Shown here: positions 1 to 6,111 of the stretch, piece by piece
Position numbering within the stretch: the stretch's first letter is position 1
How the letters are laid out: the number at the start of each line of letters is the position of its first letter
Source of the DNA: JAWLCG01 sp041687295
GTDB lineage: Bacteria > Planctomycetota > Phycisphaerae > SM23-33 > FEN-1343
NCBI GenBank assembly: GCA_041687295.1
Contig: JAWLCG010000315.1
Location: 1 to 6,111 of the forward strand
DNA: 6,111 bases
Direction: 5' to 3'
Translations under genes and position numbers: made by a program
The notes under the pieces: model-generated
What the model was told of the DNA's origin: nothing
What the model saw: only the letters and a program-made list of their open reading frames with translations
The model's database searches: none

Positions 1-1
1 C

Positions 2-118
2 CCTTCCAGGGCTGCGCCCGACGCCCAGCAGCCCGGGGCCCCGAGACCCAACGACTTGCGCGAACGGTTCGAGAATGCAAGGCAAGGGTATTATCGGATA
101 GGCTCATGGCGTTGGTAG
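2..118 (+). CDS. possible C-terminal tail of an upstream gene (partial)
   Basis: A frame open from the window edge ends at TAG 116-118 and would give 38 residues. These are a Pro/Ala-rich stretch followed by a charged, aromatic end, NDLRERFENARQGYYRIGSW. That composition looks like a linker plus a short amphipathic tail, which is why I mention it. Another + frame also stays open from the edge to base 208, and a minus-strand frame is open too, so the reading is not secure. No family is recognised and no function is proposed. Confidence 0.22.
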   Translation, partial: PSRAAPDAQQPGAPRPNDLRERFENARQGYYRIGSWRW

Positions 119-169
119 CCACGTCTTTCCGTTTCTGCGTGGGCTCCCCCCGAGCGGAAGACTCGAACG

Positions 170-266
170 ACACGGATTGCACAGATAACAGCAGATTACA
201 CAGATAGGATTTTAAGGTCCGCCTTCTTATCTGTGCCATTGCCGTTGATCTGTGAAACCTGTGGTT
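170..266. repeat. CACAGAT-unit imperfect inverted repeat, lower-GC island
   Basis: The left arm has GATTgCACAGATA at 175-187 and GATTaCACAGATA at 194-206, a 19-base period. The right arm has the complement, ATCTGTG, at 229-235 and 248-254, again 19 bases apart. Degenerate outer units are ACACGG near 170-175 and CCTGTGGTT at 258-266. The arms face each other around a centre near 210-225, so the whole forms an imperfect inverted repeat. The stretch is clearly less GC-rich than the genes. Similar ACAGATTACACAGAT / ATCTGTGTAATCTGTG repeats are, from memory, scattered between genes in many bacterial genomes. A MITE-like or other dispersed element is the likely reading; no transposase is present. 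Confidence 0.7.
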
Positions 267-332
267 CTCGCCCGTCCGGAGTTCCCGGAGTACCCCCTGG
301 GTGCACAGCCGTGATGGGAGGCAAGCGCTTTG

Positions 333-410
333 GGAGTGCGGCGGCAACAACGCCGCTTTGGCTGGCTTTATCGTGTGCGATCCAAAGCGGCGTCAAGGCC
401 GCCGCATTCC
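333..410. repeat. long near-perfect palindrome, likely dispersed intergenic repeat
   Basis: Bases 333-345 pair with 398-410 (13 pairs, one of them G-T). A symmetric 4 x 4 mismatch follows (346-349 against 394-397). Bases 350-361 then pair perfectly with 382-393 (12 pairs, ACGCCGCTTTGG against CCAAAGCGGCGT). The apical loop, 362-381, is 20 bases. The wording around it (GCGCTTTGGGAGTGCGGCGG, then CGCCGCTTTGG) resembles a palindromic intergenic repeat family I remember from Verrucomicrobia and Planctomycetes; that is recall, not a search. There is no T-run, so an ordinary intrinsic terminator is less likely than a REP/MITE-like repeat. As RNA it would form a very stable stem on either strand. 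Confidence 0.75.
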
Positions 411-594
411 ATACTGCGCTCGCGCCTTGCGCCTCCATTGGCCGGTGCGCATGACGATCTGACGCTCCAAGACGCGGCGGCAGGCAGCGTAGGCGGTGCC
501 CGCCCGCCCCCCTCAGGTCCTGCAACGGAAGAGTCGACCGGTCTCATCTTCCTTTCATGATCGATCCGCTAGGGTGGAGGCGTGGCGCGGGTCT

Positions 595-615
595 TGGGGC
601 CTGTTGATGGCCCCA
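595..615 (+). other. short hairpin in the leader of the exported-protein gene
   Basis: TGGGGCC at 595-601 pairs with GGCCCCA at 609-615 around the 7-base loop TGTTGAT. The hairpin ends 35 bases before the ATG at 651 and has no following T-run. It could be a 5' leader structure or a degenerate terminator, and GC-rich DNA also makes such short stems by chance. Confidence 0.35.
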
Positions 616-650
616 GCTCGAACCGCCGACCCAAAGCAAAGGGGTACGGA

Positions 651-1229
651 ATGATCAACCGGAAATGGGCAGTGGCCGTGAGTGTTTGTGGACTTCTCGG
701 TCTGGTGTTGGCCCTGACGGGGCTGGCCGTGGCACAGGACGCCGAGCGGGGCCAGCGGGGTGACTGGGGCGGCCGGGGGCAGATGGACCCCGAGCAGATG
801 CGGGCCCGCATGGAGGAGTGGCGAGGCCGCATGCTCGAGGAGACTCGCACGCACCTGGGCCTGAGCGAAGAGGAGTGGACGCTGGTCAAGCCCCGCTACG
901 AGCAGGTGCTGGAGCTCAACCGCCAGCTCAGCGGCCCGGCGCGCGGCATGATGTTGGGCATGCGCGGGCGGGGCGGCCGGGGGGACGACCGCGGACCGGC
1001 CCAGACGCAGCCCCAGGACCAGACGGCGTTGGAGAAGGCCTCCACGCAGCTCCGCGAGGTGCTCGAGCAGCCCAACAGCTCTCCCGAGCAGATCCAGTCG
1101 GCCCTGACGAGCTACCGCCAGGTCCGCATCGAACTCGAGGCCCAGCGCAAGCAGGCCCACGAGTCGCTGCGTGAGCTGCTGACCGTCCGCCAGGAGGCGA
1201 TCCTGGTCAGCACGGGCGTCCTGAACTGA
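651..1229 (+). CDS. exported Spy/CpxP-like helical protein with LTxxQ motif
   Basis: This 192-residue protein starts at ATG 651, preceded by AAAGGGG at 638-644 with a 6-base spacer. An in-frame GTG at 582 would add 23 residues ahead of an obvious signal peptide and is rejected. Residues 1-28 form a Sec signal (positive MINRK, hydrophobic core, AVA before Q29). The mature part is almost all predicted helix and rich in charged residues. A first helical segment (about 45-94) carries LGLSEEEW (69-76). A Gly/Arg-rich, low-complexity stretch follows (about 95-125). A second helical segment (126-192) ends in LRELLTVRQEA, whose LTVRQ (177-181) fits the LTxxQ motif of periplasmic Spy/CpxP-type chaperones. 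I recall similar proteins with LRELLTLRQEA ends in planctomycetes. The exact function is unknown; a periplasmic chaperone or stress-sensor role is inferred. The gene lies 95 bases before gspE on the same strand. Confidence 0.85.
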   Translation: MINRKWAVAVSVCGLLGLVLALTGLAVAQDAERGQRGDWGGRGQMDPEQMRARMEEWRGRMLEETRTHLGLSEEEWTLVKPRYEQVLELNRQLSGPARGMMLGMRGRGGRGDDRGPAQTQPQDQTALEKASTQLREVLEQPNSSPEQIQSALTSYRQVRIELEAQRKQAHESLRELLTVRQEAILVSTGVLN

Positions 1230-1252
1230 TCGCGCGGGGGCGGCGATAGGCG

Positions 1253-1289
1253 AGCCGGCGCCGGGTGTGGTCGTCGTGCGGCGCCGGCT
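1253..1289 (+). other. GC-rich hairpin between the Spy-like gene and gspE
   Basis: AGCCGGCGCCG at 1253-1263 pairs perfectly (11 bp) with CGGCGCCGGCT at 1279-1289 around a 15-base loop. It begins 24 bases after the stop at 1229 and ends 35 bases before the chosen gspE start. Only a weak TTGATCCTTATA tract follows, so it is a poor but possible intrinsic terminator. It could also be an attenuator or an mRNA-processing/stability element that lowers read-through into the secretion operon. Confidence 0.5.
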
Positions 1290-1312
1290 TGATCCTTATA
1301 CCGTCCCCCGCT

Positions 1313-1317
1313 GGGAG
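1313..1317 (+). promoter_or_regulatory. ribosome binding site deciding the gspE start
   Basis: GGGAG lies 7 bases before GTG 1325. The longest frame would begin at GTG 1265, which sits in the hairpin loop and has no comparable site. This is the reason for choosing 1325. Confidence 0.6.
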
Positions 1318-1324
1318 TTGTGTC

Positions 1325-3019
1325 GTGATCGCTCTGGTGAACCGCATGAGGCTCGACGGCCTGCTGGACGCCCAGCGGGCCGGGCGGGTGGCCGCCGGAC
1401 TCGAGGCCGGGCAGGACCTCGCCGTCACGCTGCGCCAGGAGGCGGGCCTGTCCGAGGAGGCCCAGTTGGACTACCTCGCCCGTGCGTTGCACCTGGAGCG
1501 GGTGGACCTGACGGCGGCGAGCCCCTCGGCCGAGCTGGTGCGGCAGTTCCCCACGCGGATCCTGCTCAAGCATCAGCTGCTGCCGCTGGAGCAGCGCGAC
1601 GGGGCGGTGCGGGTGGCCTGTCGCTGGGGCAGCTGGGCGGCCGGCCTGGACGAGCTGCAGATGGCCAGCGACCTGCCCATCGAGCCCGTGCTGGCCGAGA
1701 CGGCCCAGATCGCCCGCTGGCTCAACGGCCTGCTGGGCGTCGGCGCCGACACCATGGAGGTGCTCGTCAGCGAGGCCAACGGCCAGGCCCGCCCGGTCGA
1801 GACGCTGGCCGACCTGGAGCTGGACGGCTCGGCGGATGAGGCCTCGATCATCACGCTGGTCAACCAGATCCTCCACGAGGCCATCGAGCGCCGCGCGACC
1901 GACGTGCACCTCGAGCCCTTCGAGAAGTCCCTCCGCGTGCGCTACCGCGTCGACGGCGTGCTGCAGGAGGCCGCCCTGCCCCGCGAGGTCTACCAGTTCC
2001 ACCCGGCGATCGTCTCGCGGCTGAAGATTCTCGGCCAGCTCGACATCGGCGAGAAGCGCGTGCCCCAGGACGGGCGGATCAAGCTGCGCGTGGCCGGGCG
2101 CGAGGTGGACGTCCGCGTCTCGGTGATCCCGATGCTGCACGGCGAGGCCGTCGTGCTGCGCCTGCTGGACCGCAGCTCGCCGCTGCTGGGCCTGGAGCGG
2201 CTGGGCATGTCCGGCGCCGACCGCGCGCAGATCGAGGGCGTGCTGGGCCTGCCCCACGGCATCGTCCTGGTCACCGGCCCGACCGGCAGCGGCAAGACCA
2301 CCACGCTCTACGCCTGCCTGACGCAGATCAACGACATCGAGCGCAAAATCGTCACCATCGAGGACCCCATCGAGTACCACCTGCACGGCATCAGCCAGAT
2401 CCAGGTGCAGCCCAAGGCGGGCCTCACCTTCGCCCGGGGCCTGCGGGCGGTGCTGCGGCACGACCCCGACGTGGTGCTCATCGGCGAGATCCGCGATCAG
2501 GAGACCGCCGAGATTGCCGTGCAGGCCTCGCTGACCGGGCACCTGGTCTTCTCGACGCTGCACACCAACGACGCGCCGGGGGCGGCCATTCGGCTGATCG
2601 ACATGGGCGTCGAGCCGTACCTGGTGGCCTCGTCGGTCGAGGTGGTCGTCGCCCAGCGGCTGGTGCGGACGATCTGCCCCGCCTGCCGCCAGGAGTACCG
2701 CCCGCACGACGTGTCGATCCTGCGCGACCGCTTCGGCGAGGTCCTGCCCGAGCGGTTCTTCCGCGGCGCCGGCTGCAGCGACTGCCACGGCACGGGCTTC
2801 TGGGGCCGGGTGGGTATCTTCGAGATCATGCCCGTCAGCGCCGCCACGCGGACACTGGTGCTGGAGCGCGCCCCCGGGCCGGTGATCCGCCGCCAGGCGG
2901 CCGCCGAGGGGATGCTCTCGCTGCGCGACGACGGCTGGCGGCTCGTGCGGCAGGGCAGCACGACGGTCGACGAGGTGCTGCGCGTCACCAAGGACGAGCT
3001 GCACGAGGAGCAGCGGTAG
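1325..3019 (+). CDS. gspE: type II secretion assembly ATPase GspE
   Basis: This 564-residue cytoplasmic hexameric ATPase powers pseudopilus assembly and docks on GspF and GspL. The start is GTG 1325. An N-terminal T2SSE_N-type domain spans about residues 35-135, and a variable linker follows. The N2 domain begins near 171 and has the TDVHLEP signature (D193-P198). The catalytic domain has every expected motif: Walker A GPTGSGKTT (318-326), Asp box IVTIEDPIEY (342-351), Walker B VVLIGEIRD (383-391, catalytic E388) and His box TGHLVFSTLHTND (404-416). A zinc-binding tetracysteine follows, with C451/C454 (CPAC) and C484/C487 (CSDC). It is longer than typical proteobacterial GspE (about 500 residues) and close to PilB in length. 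The GspF-G-H-I-J genes that follow argue for T2SS rather than a type IV pilus. The stop TAG shares its G with the gspF start, so translation is probably coupled. Confidence 0.96.
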   Translation: MIALVNRMRLDGLLDAQRAGRVAAGLEAGQDLAVTLRQEAGLSEEAQLDYLARALHLERVDLTAASPSAELVRQFPTRILLKHQLLPLEQRDGAVRVACRWGSWAAGLDELQMASDLPIEPVLAETAQIARWLNGLLGVGADTMEVLVSEANGQARPVETLADLELDGSADEASIITLVNQILHEAIERRATDVHLEPFEKSLRVRYRVDGVLQEAALPREVYQFHPAIVSRLKILGQLDIGEKRVPQDGRIKLRVAGREVDVRVSVIPMLHGEAVVLRLLDRSSPLLGLERLGMSGADRAQIEGVLGLPHGIVLVTGPTGSGKTTTLYACLTQINDIERKIVTIEDPIEYHLHGISQIQVQPKAGLTFARGLRAVLRHDPDVVLIGEIRDQETAEIAVQASLTGHLVFSTLHTNDAPGAAIRLIDMGVEPYLVASSVEVVVAQRLVRTICPACRQEYRPHDVSILRDRFGEVLPERFFRGAGCSDCHGTGFWGRVGIFEIMPVSAATRTLVLERAPGPVIRRQAAAEGMLSLRDDGWRLVRQGSTTVDEVLRVTKDELHEEQR

Positions 3020-4224
3020 TGGCCAGTTTCGCGTACATGGCCGTCGACGCCCAGGGGCGAAAGGTCCAGGGCACACTGGACGCGGAGGCCCGCCCGGCGG
3101 CGGCCCGGCTGTTGCGGCAGCGCGGCCTGACGCCGGTATCGCTGGCGGCGGCGGAGTCGGTCCGGCCCGCGGCGGTGCAGGGCGCCCGGGGCCTGAGCAG
3201 GCGGGCGGCGGAGGACTTCTGCCGCGAGCTGGCCAACCTGCTGGCGGCGGGCATCGCGATGAGCCGGGCCCTGGCGATCCTCGTCCGCCAGGCCCGCCCG
3301 GCCCACGTGGCCACGCTACAGGCCATCCACGACGAGGTCGCCGGCGGGGAGAGCCTCGCGACCGCCCTGCGCCACGCGGGGGGCAGCTTCTCGGCCGTGC
3401 AGACCGCCATGGTGCAGGCCGGCGAGACGGGCGGCTTTCTCGACGTGGTGCTGGCCCAGATCGCCGAGTTCCAGAGCCGCGAGCGCGACCTGCGGGGACG
3501 GATCCGCTCGGCCCTGGCCTACCCGGCGGTGCTGGCGACGGTGGCGGCCGGCGTGCTTGTGTTCCTGCTGACCTACTTCATCCCGAAGTTCTCGACCATG
3601 TTCGCCGAGTTGGGCGGCCAGCTGCCCGCCCTGACCCAGGCCGTGGTGGCCGTCAGCCAAATGGTGATCCGCCACGGGCCGGTGCTGGCGGTGCTGGCGG
3701 TGGCCGGGGCGATGGTGTTCCGTCACCAGATGCGTCGGCCGGCCATGCGCGGCCGTGCGCAGCAGGCGCTGTTGGCGTGTCCGGGCGTGGGGACGGTGGC
3801 GGCCCGGCTGGCGCTGGTGCGGTTCACGCGGATGCTGGGCACGCTGCTCGGCGCGGGCGTGGGGCTGGTGGCGTCGCTACGGGTGGCCCGCGAGGCGCTG
3901 GGCAACCCGGTGCTGGCCGATGCGGTCGGCCGGGGCATCGACGACGTCGTCGGCGGGCGGAGCCTCTCGGGCAGCCTGCAGGCGTGCCCGCAGCTGTTCC
4001 CGCCGTCGGTCATCGCCACGCTGGCCGTCGCCGAGGAGGCCGGCCGACTCGACCAGGAGCTGCTCCGCCTGGCCGACGTGTACGACAAGGAGCTCGACCG
4101 CCAGCTCCGCCTGCTGGTCTCGCTGGCCGAGCCGCTGCTGCTGTTCCTGATGGCCGGCCTGGTCGGCACGGTCGTGATCGGCATGCTGCTGCCGATCTTC
4201 TCGCTGCAGGACCTGATCCGATGA
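3019..4224 (+). CDS. gspF: type II secretion inner-membrane platform protein GspF
   Basis: This 401-residue polytopic inner-membrane protein is the platform that couples GspE ATPase cycles to pseudopilin insertion; the length is normal for the family. It starts at GTG 3019, inside the gspE stop (TAGTG), with GAGGAG at 3005-3010 as ribosome binding site. The opening MASFAYMAVDAQGRKVQGTL is the typical GspF N-terminus. Two T2SSF repeats are visible. The first (about 65-190) begins EDFCRELANLLAAGIAMSRAL. The second (about 268-391) begins RFTRMLGTLLGAGV and contains the AEEAGRLDQEL segment, parallel to QAGETGGFLDVVL in the first. Membrane segments lie near 171-193, 220-234 and 373-396. The C-terminus ends in the usual PIFSLQDLI-type sequence. 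A PilC homologue is the alternative, but the operon makes GspF the better call. Confidence 0.95.
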   Translation: MASFAYMAVDAQGRKVQGTLDAEARPAAARLLRQRGLTPVSLAAAESVRPAAVQGARGLSRRAAEDFCRELANLLAAGIAMSRALAILVRQARPAHVATLQAIHDEVAGGESLATALRHAGGSFSAVQTAMVQAGETGGFLDVVLAQIAEFQSRERDLRGRIRSALAYPAVLATVAAGVLVFLLTYFIPKFSTMFAELGGQLPALTQAVVAVSQMVIRHGPVLAVLAVAGAMVFRHQMRRPAMRGRAQQALLACPGVGTVAARLALVRFTRMLGTLLGAGVGLVASLRVAREALGNPVLADAVGRGIDDVVGGRSLSGSLQACPQLFPPSVIATLAVAEEAGRLDQELLRLADVYDKELDRQLRLLVSLAEPLLLFLMAGLVGTVVIGMLLPIFSLQDLIR

Positions 4225-4240
4225 CTTACCACGCGCACAC

Positions 4241-4246
4241 GGGAGG
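4241..4246 (+). promoter_or_regulatory. ribosome binding site deciding the gspG start
   Basis: GGGAGG lies 4 bases before ATG 4251. An in-frame ATG at 4221 overlaps the gspF stop (ATGA) but has only a weak site, so 4251 is preferred. Starting at 4221 would add ten residues to the leader and leave the mature protein unchanged. Confidence 0.6.
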
Positions 4247-4250
4247 TCGT

Positions 4251-4697
4251 ATGACGCTGCTCAATGCAAGCCCCGCCGCCGCTGGGCGGAGGCGGGCCGG
4301 TTTCTCGCTGATCGAGCTGCTGCTGGTGCTGGTGATCCTGGCGACGCTGGCGGCCGTCGTAGTGCCCAAGTTCGCCGGGCGCTCGCAGGAGGCCCGCATC
4401 ACGGCCGCCCAGGTGGACATCTCGCACCTCGAGACCGCCCTGGATGCCTTCGAGGTCGACTGTGGGCGCTACCCCACCGAGCAGGAGGGCCTGGAGGCCC
4501 TGTGGCAGGCCCCCGCCGACGTCACCGGCTGGCGGCGCGAGTACGTCAAGCCCAACAGCGGCAAGGACCCCTGGGGGCACCCCTACGTCTACCGCTACCC
4601 TGGCCGGCAGAACACCGGCAGCTACGACCTGTACTCCTTCGGACCTAACGGGCAGGAAGGCGATGCCGACGACATCGGCAACTGGGCGACAGAGTAG
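4251..4697 (+). CDS. gspG: major pseudopilin GspG
   Basis: This 148-residue precursor is processed to about 131 residues. The leader (1-17) is basic (GRRRAG) and ends at the prepilin peptidase site G17|F18. The mature N-terminus FSLIELLLVL carries the essential Glu at +5 (E22) and a single hydrophobic helix (about 18-39) that holds it in the inner membrane until it is packed into the pseudopilus. The C-terminal half has the hallmarks of GspG: CGRYPTEQEGLEAL (71-84), KDPWGHPYVYRYPG (105-118), and the calcium-binding loop in SYDLYSFGPNGQEGDADDIGNW (124-145), with D138, D140 and D141. The loop is complete, so calcium-dependent folding is likely. The gene starts 26 bases after gspF, and its last codons overlap the likely start of gspH. 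Confidence 0.96.
   Translation: MTLLNASPAAAGRRRAGFSLIELLLVLVILATLAAVVVPKFAGRSQEARITAAQVDISHLETALDAFEVDCGRYPTEQEGLEALWQAPADVTGWRREYVKPNSGKDPWGHPYVYRYPGRQNTGSYDLYSFGPNGQEGDADDIGNWATE
4654..4660 (+). promoter_or_regulatory. ribosome binding site for gspH, inside gspG
   Basis: AGGAAGG lies just before ATG 4663, its first AGGA 5 bases away. It falls inside the gspG codons for the calcium loop. No other ATG or GTG lies in frame between here and the GspH prepilin motif. Confidence 0.55.
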
Positions 4698-5193
4698 CCC
4701 CCCGGTCGGCTGTCGGGGCCTGACGCTGATCGAGCTGATCCTCGTGATGGCCCTGGCGCTGATGGTGATGGCCCTGGCGGCACCGCGGCTGGACGCCTTC
4801 AGCCGGCGCAGCGTCCTGCGCAGCCAGGCCGACGCGGTGCTGGCGATGCTGCGGGCTGCCCGGGACCGCTCGGCCGCCGAGGGCAACGCCTACCGCCTCG
4901 CCGTCGATGGCCGGGCCGGGCAATGCACGCTGCTGTGGTGGCAGGAGGGCGTTCTGGTGCCCGTCGATCGGCCCGGCCCGCCGCCGCTGGAGTTGCCCGC
5001 GGGTGTGCGGATCGAGCTGACGCGCCTGGACGGACAGGTCGGCGAGGCGTGGATCGACGTACAGCCCACCGGGGCCGTCACCCCCGCCCGCATCACGCTG
5101 CGGGACGGGCGGGGCCACGTGATGGTCCTCGTGGCCCGCACGCCGCTGGAGCCCTTCCGCGTCCGCGAGGCGGACGGGGAGGACCCGCCATGA
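4663..5193 (+). CDS. gspH: minor pseudopilin GspH
   Basis: This 176-residue precursor is assigned to ATG 4663, overlapping the end of gspG by 35 bases in another frame. It is the only in-frame ATG with a ribosome binding site before the prepilin motif; much longer upstream starts would run through gspG out of frame. The 19-residue leader ends CRG19|L20. The mature start LTLIELILVMALALMVMALA has Glu at +5 (E24) and the usual hydrophobic helix. The Arg-rich segment after it (SRRSVLRSQADAVLAMLRAARDRSA in outline) fits the GspH/FimT alpha segment. The later stretch WIDVQPTGAV then ITLRDGRGHVMVLV fits the GspH beta domain. GspH sits in the pseudopilus tip region with GspI, GspJ and GspK. The family call rests on motif, length and position after gspG. 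Its TGA stop overlaps the gspI ATG. Confidence 0.88.
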   Translation: MPTTSATGRQSSPPVGCRGLTLIELILVMALALMVMALAAPRLDAFSRRSVLRSQADAVLAMLRAARDRSAAEGNAYRLAVDGRAGQCTLLWWQEGVLVPVDRPGPPPLELPAGVRIELTRLDGQVGEAWIDVQPTGAVTPARITLRDGRGHVMVLVARTPLEPFRVREADGEDPP

Positions 5194-5567
5194 CCCGCCG
5201 GCGGCCGATGCGATCGGGCGTGACGCTGATCGAGACGCTGGCGGCCCTGGCCGTGCTGGCGGCTGTGGCGCCCGTGCTGGGCCGGGCGTGGCTGGTGTCG
5301 ATGGACGCCGCCGGCCAGTCGCGCGACCAGTTGCGGGCGGCCTCGCTGGCGGCCAATCGGCTGAGCGAGCTGGTCGTCGAGGGCGAGTCGCTGACGGTGA
5401 GGCAGAACGGCAAGTTCGAGGACGCACCGGGCTACGAATGGCAGGCCGAGCTGGCGGCCTGGCCCGAAAACCCCCGGCTGAGCCAGCTGGACGTCACGGT
5501 CTCGTGGGAGCGTCGCGGCCAGTCGTACACGATGCACATGAGCACGCTGGTGGCGACCGGCGAGTAG
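5190..5567 (+). CDS. gspI: minor pseudopilin GspI
   Basis: This 125-residue precursor starts at ATG 5190, which overlaps the gspH stop as ATGA, with GGGGAGGA at 5176-5183 as ribosome binding site. The basic leader MTRRRPMRSG is cleaved at G10|V11. The mature N-terminus VTLIETLAALAVLAAVAPVL has Glu at +5 (E15); Val at +1 is less usual than Phe, Met or Leu. AASLAANRLSEL, after the helix, is the characteristic GspI segment. The C-terminal part (YEWQAELAAWPENPRLSQLDVTVSWERRGQSY in outline) matches the T2SSI beta domain. GspI nucleates the tip complex with GspJ and GspK, which fits gspJ following 6 bases downstream. Length is normal for the family. Confidence 0.92.
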   Translation: MTRRRPMRSGVTLIETLAALAVLAAVAPVLGRAWLVSMDAAGQSRDQLRAASLAANRLSELVVEGESLTVRQNGKFEDAPGYEWQAELAAWPENPRLSQLDVTVSWERRGQSYTMHMSTLVATGE

Positions 5568-5573
5568 GACACG

Positions 5574-6111
5574 ATGACAGGCAAGGCCTTCACACTCCTG
5601 GAGCTGCTACTGGCGATGGCGCTGGCCGCCCTGGTGGCCGCGGCCACGCTGGCGATGATGCGCTCGGGCTTCCTGGCCCGGCAGGTGGTGACCGACGCCG
5701 CCCGCGGGCCCTGGACACTCTCGCTGGCGGCCGAGAGCATCGCCGGCCCGCTTCGCTCGGCCCTGGAGCCGCGCGGTGTACTGGCCGGGCCGTTCATCGG
5801 CACCGACGGCGGCGGCACCGAGAGCGACACGCTGCGCTTCCACGCCGTCCAGGACAATGCGGGCAGCGGCTGGGGCGACGTGGTGGCCCTGGAGTTCGCC
5901 GTGGAGACGGCCGCCGACGGCTCGGGCCGGCTGGTGCGGCGGTGCTGGCGGAACCTGCTGGCCTCGCGGGCGGAAGAGCCGCCCACCGAGGTGCTCTGCC
6001 GCGACGTGCGGTCGCTGGAGCTGCGCTACTTCGACGGCGAGCAGTGGCTCGACGGCTGGGATTCGACCCTCCAGGACAACCAGCGGCCCCAGGCCGGCGA
6101 GGTGGTGCTGG
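5574..6111 (+). CDS. gspJ: minor pseudopilin GspJ (partial, cut by window end)
   Basis: An open frame runs from ATG 5574 to the window edge, giving 179 residues with no stop. AGGA at 5566-5569, overlapping the gspI stop, is the likely ribosome binding site. The leader is only five residues (MTGKA), and cleavage would fall at A5|F6, with Glu at +5 (E10) in FTLLELLLAMAL. Ala at -1 replaces the usual Gly. The rest fits GspJ: DTLRFHAV (85-92), a beta segment with LVRRCWRNLL (120-129), and EVLCRDVRSLELRYFDGEQWLDGWDS (139-164 in outline). PQAGEVVL (172-179) then sits where the family has its LP-x-A-V-x-V strand. C124 and C142 lie on probable neighbouring strands and might form a disulfide. Probably only a few dozen residues are missing; gspK is expected next. 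Confidence 0.9.
   Translation, partial: MTGKAFTLLELLLAMALAALVAAATLAMMRSGFLARQVVTDAARGPWTLSLAAESIAGPLRSALEPRGVLAGPFIGTDGGGTESDTLRFHAVQDNAGSGWGDVVALEFAVETAADGSGRLVRRCWRNLLASRAEEPPTEVLCRDVRSLELRYFDGEQWLDGWDSTLQDNQRPQAGEVVL

Larger units (their letters stand above)
1..650. other. intergenic region without a convincing complete gene
   Basis: No open frame here has a plausible start, ribosome binding site and protein-like composition together. The region holds a possible gene tail at the left edge, a lower-GC island with CACAGAT-type repeats (about 170-266), a long palindrome (333-410), and a short hairpin (595-615) in the leader of the next gene. I looked for a sigma70-like promoter before base 650 and found no pair of hexamers worth calling. 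No tRNA, CRISPR or intrinsic terminator with a T-run was seen. The short frames present on both strands cross the repeats and look like chance openings in GC-rich DNA. Confidence 0.7.

Overview
The window is a GC-rich bacterial segment in which every recognisable gene lies on the + strand. It holds the core of a type II secretion system (T2SS) operon in the classical order gspE-gspF-gspG-gspH-gspI-gspJ, with gspJ cut by the window end. Upstream sit one exported helical protein gene and a roughly 650-base intergenic region. The very high GC at third codon positions, the dispersed-looking palindromic repeats, and a small Spy/CpxP-like protein with LGLSEEEW and LRELLTVRQEA motifs (a type I remember from Planctomycetota) suggest a planctomycete or a relative in the PVC group. 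That assignment is recall and inference; there is no rRNA or other marker here.

Layout. Bases 1-650 contain no convincing complete gene. They hold a lower-GC island (about 170-266) built of CACAGAT-type units in an imperfect inverted repeat. Next comes a near-perfect long palindrome (333-410), and a short 5' hairpin lies at 595-615. Bases 651-1229 encode a 192-residue exported protein with an LTxxQ motif. A 95-base gap carrying an 11-bp GC hairpin separates it from the secretion operon.

The T2SS genes are packed tightly. gspE stop and gspF start share one base. gspF and gspG are 26 bases apart. gspH probably starts 35 bases inside gspG. gspH and gspI overlap by ATGA. gspI and gspJ are 6 bases apart. 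This implies one transcript with translational coupling.

Together GspE (cytoplasmic ATPase) and GspF (inner-membrane platform) power assembly of a periplasmic pseudopilus. GspG is the major pseudopilin, and GspH, GspI and GspJ are minor tip pseudopilins; all four show a type III (prepilin) leader. The outer-membrane secretin GspD, GspC, GspK, GspL, GspM and the prepilin peptidase are not in the window. The system is a known one. The less ordinary points are the repeats upstream, the Spy-like neighbour, the out-of-frame gspH start inside the GspG calcium-loop codons, and the non-canonical Ala at -1 in the GspJ leader.
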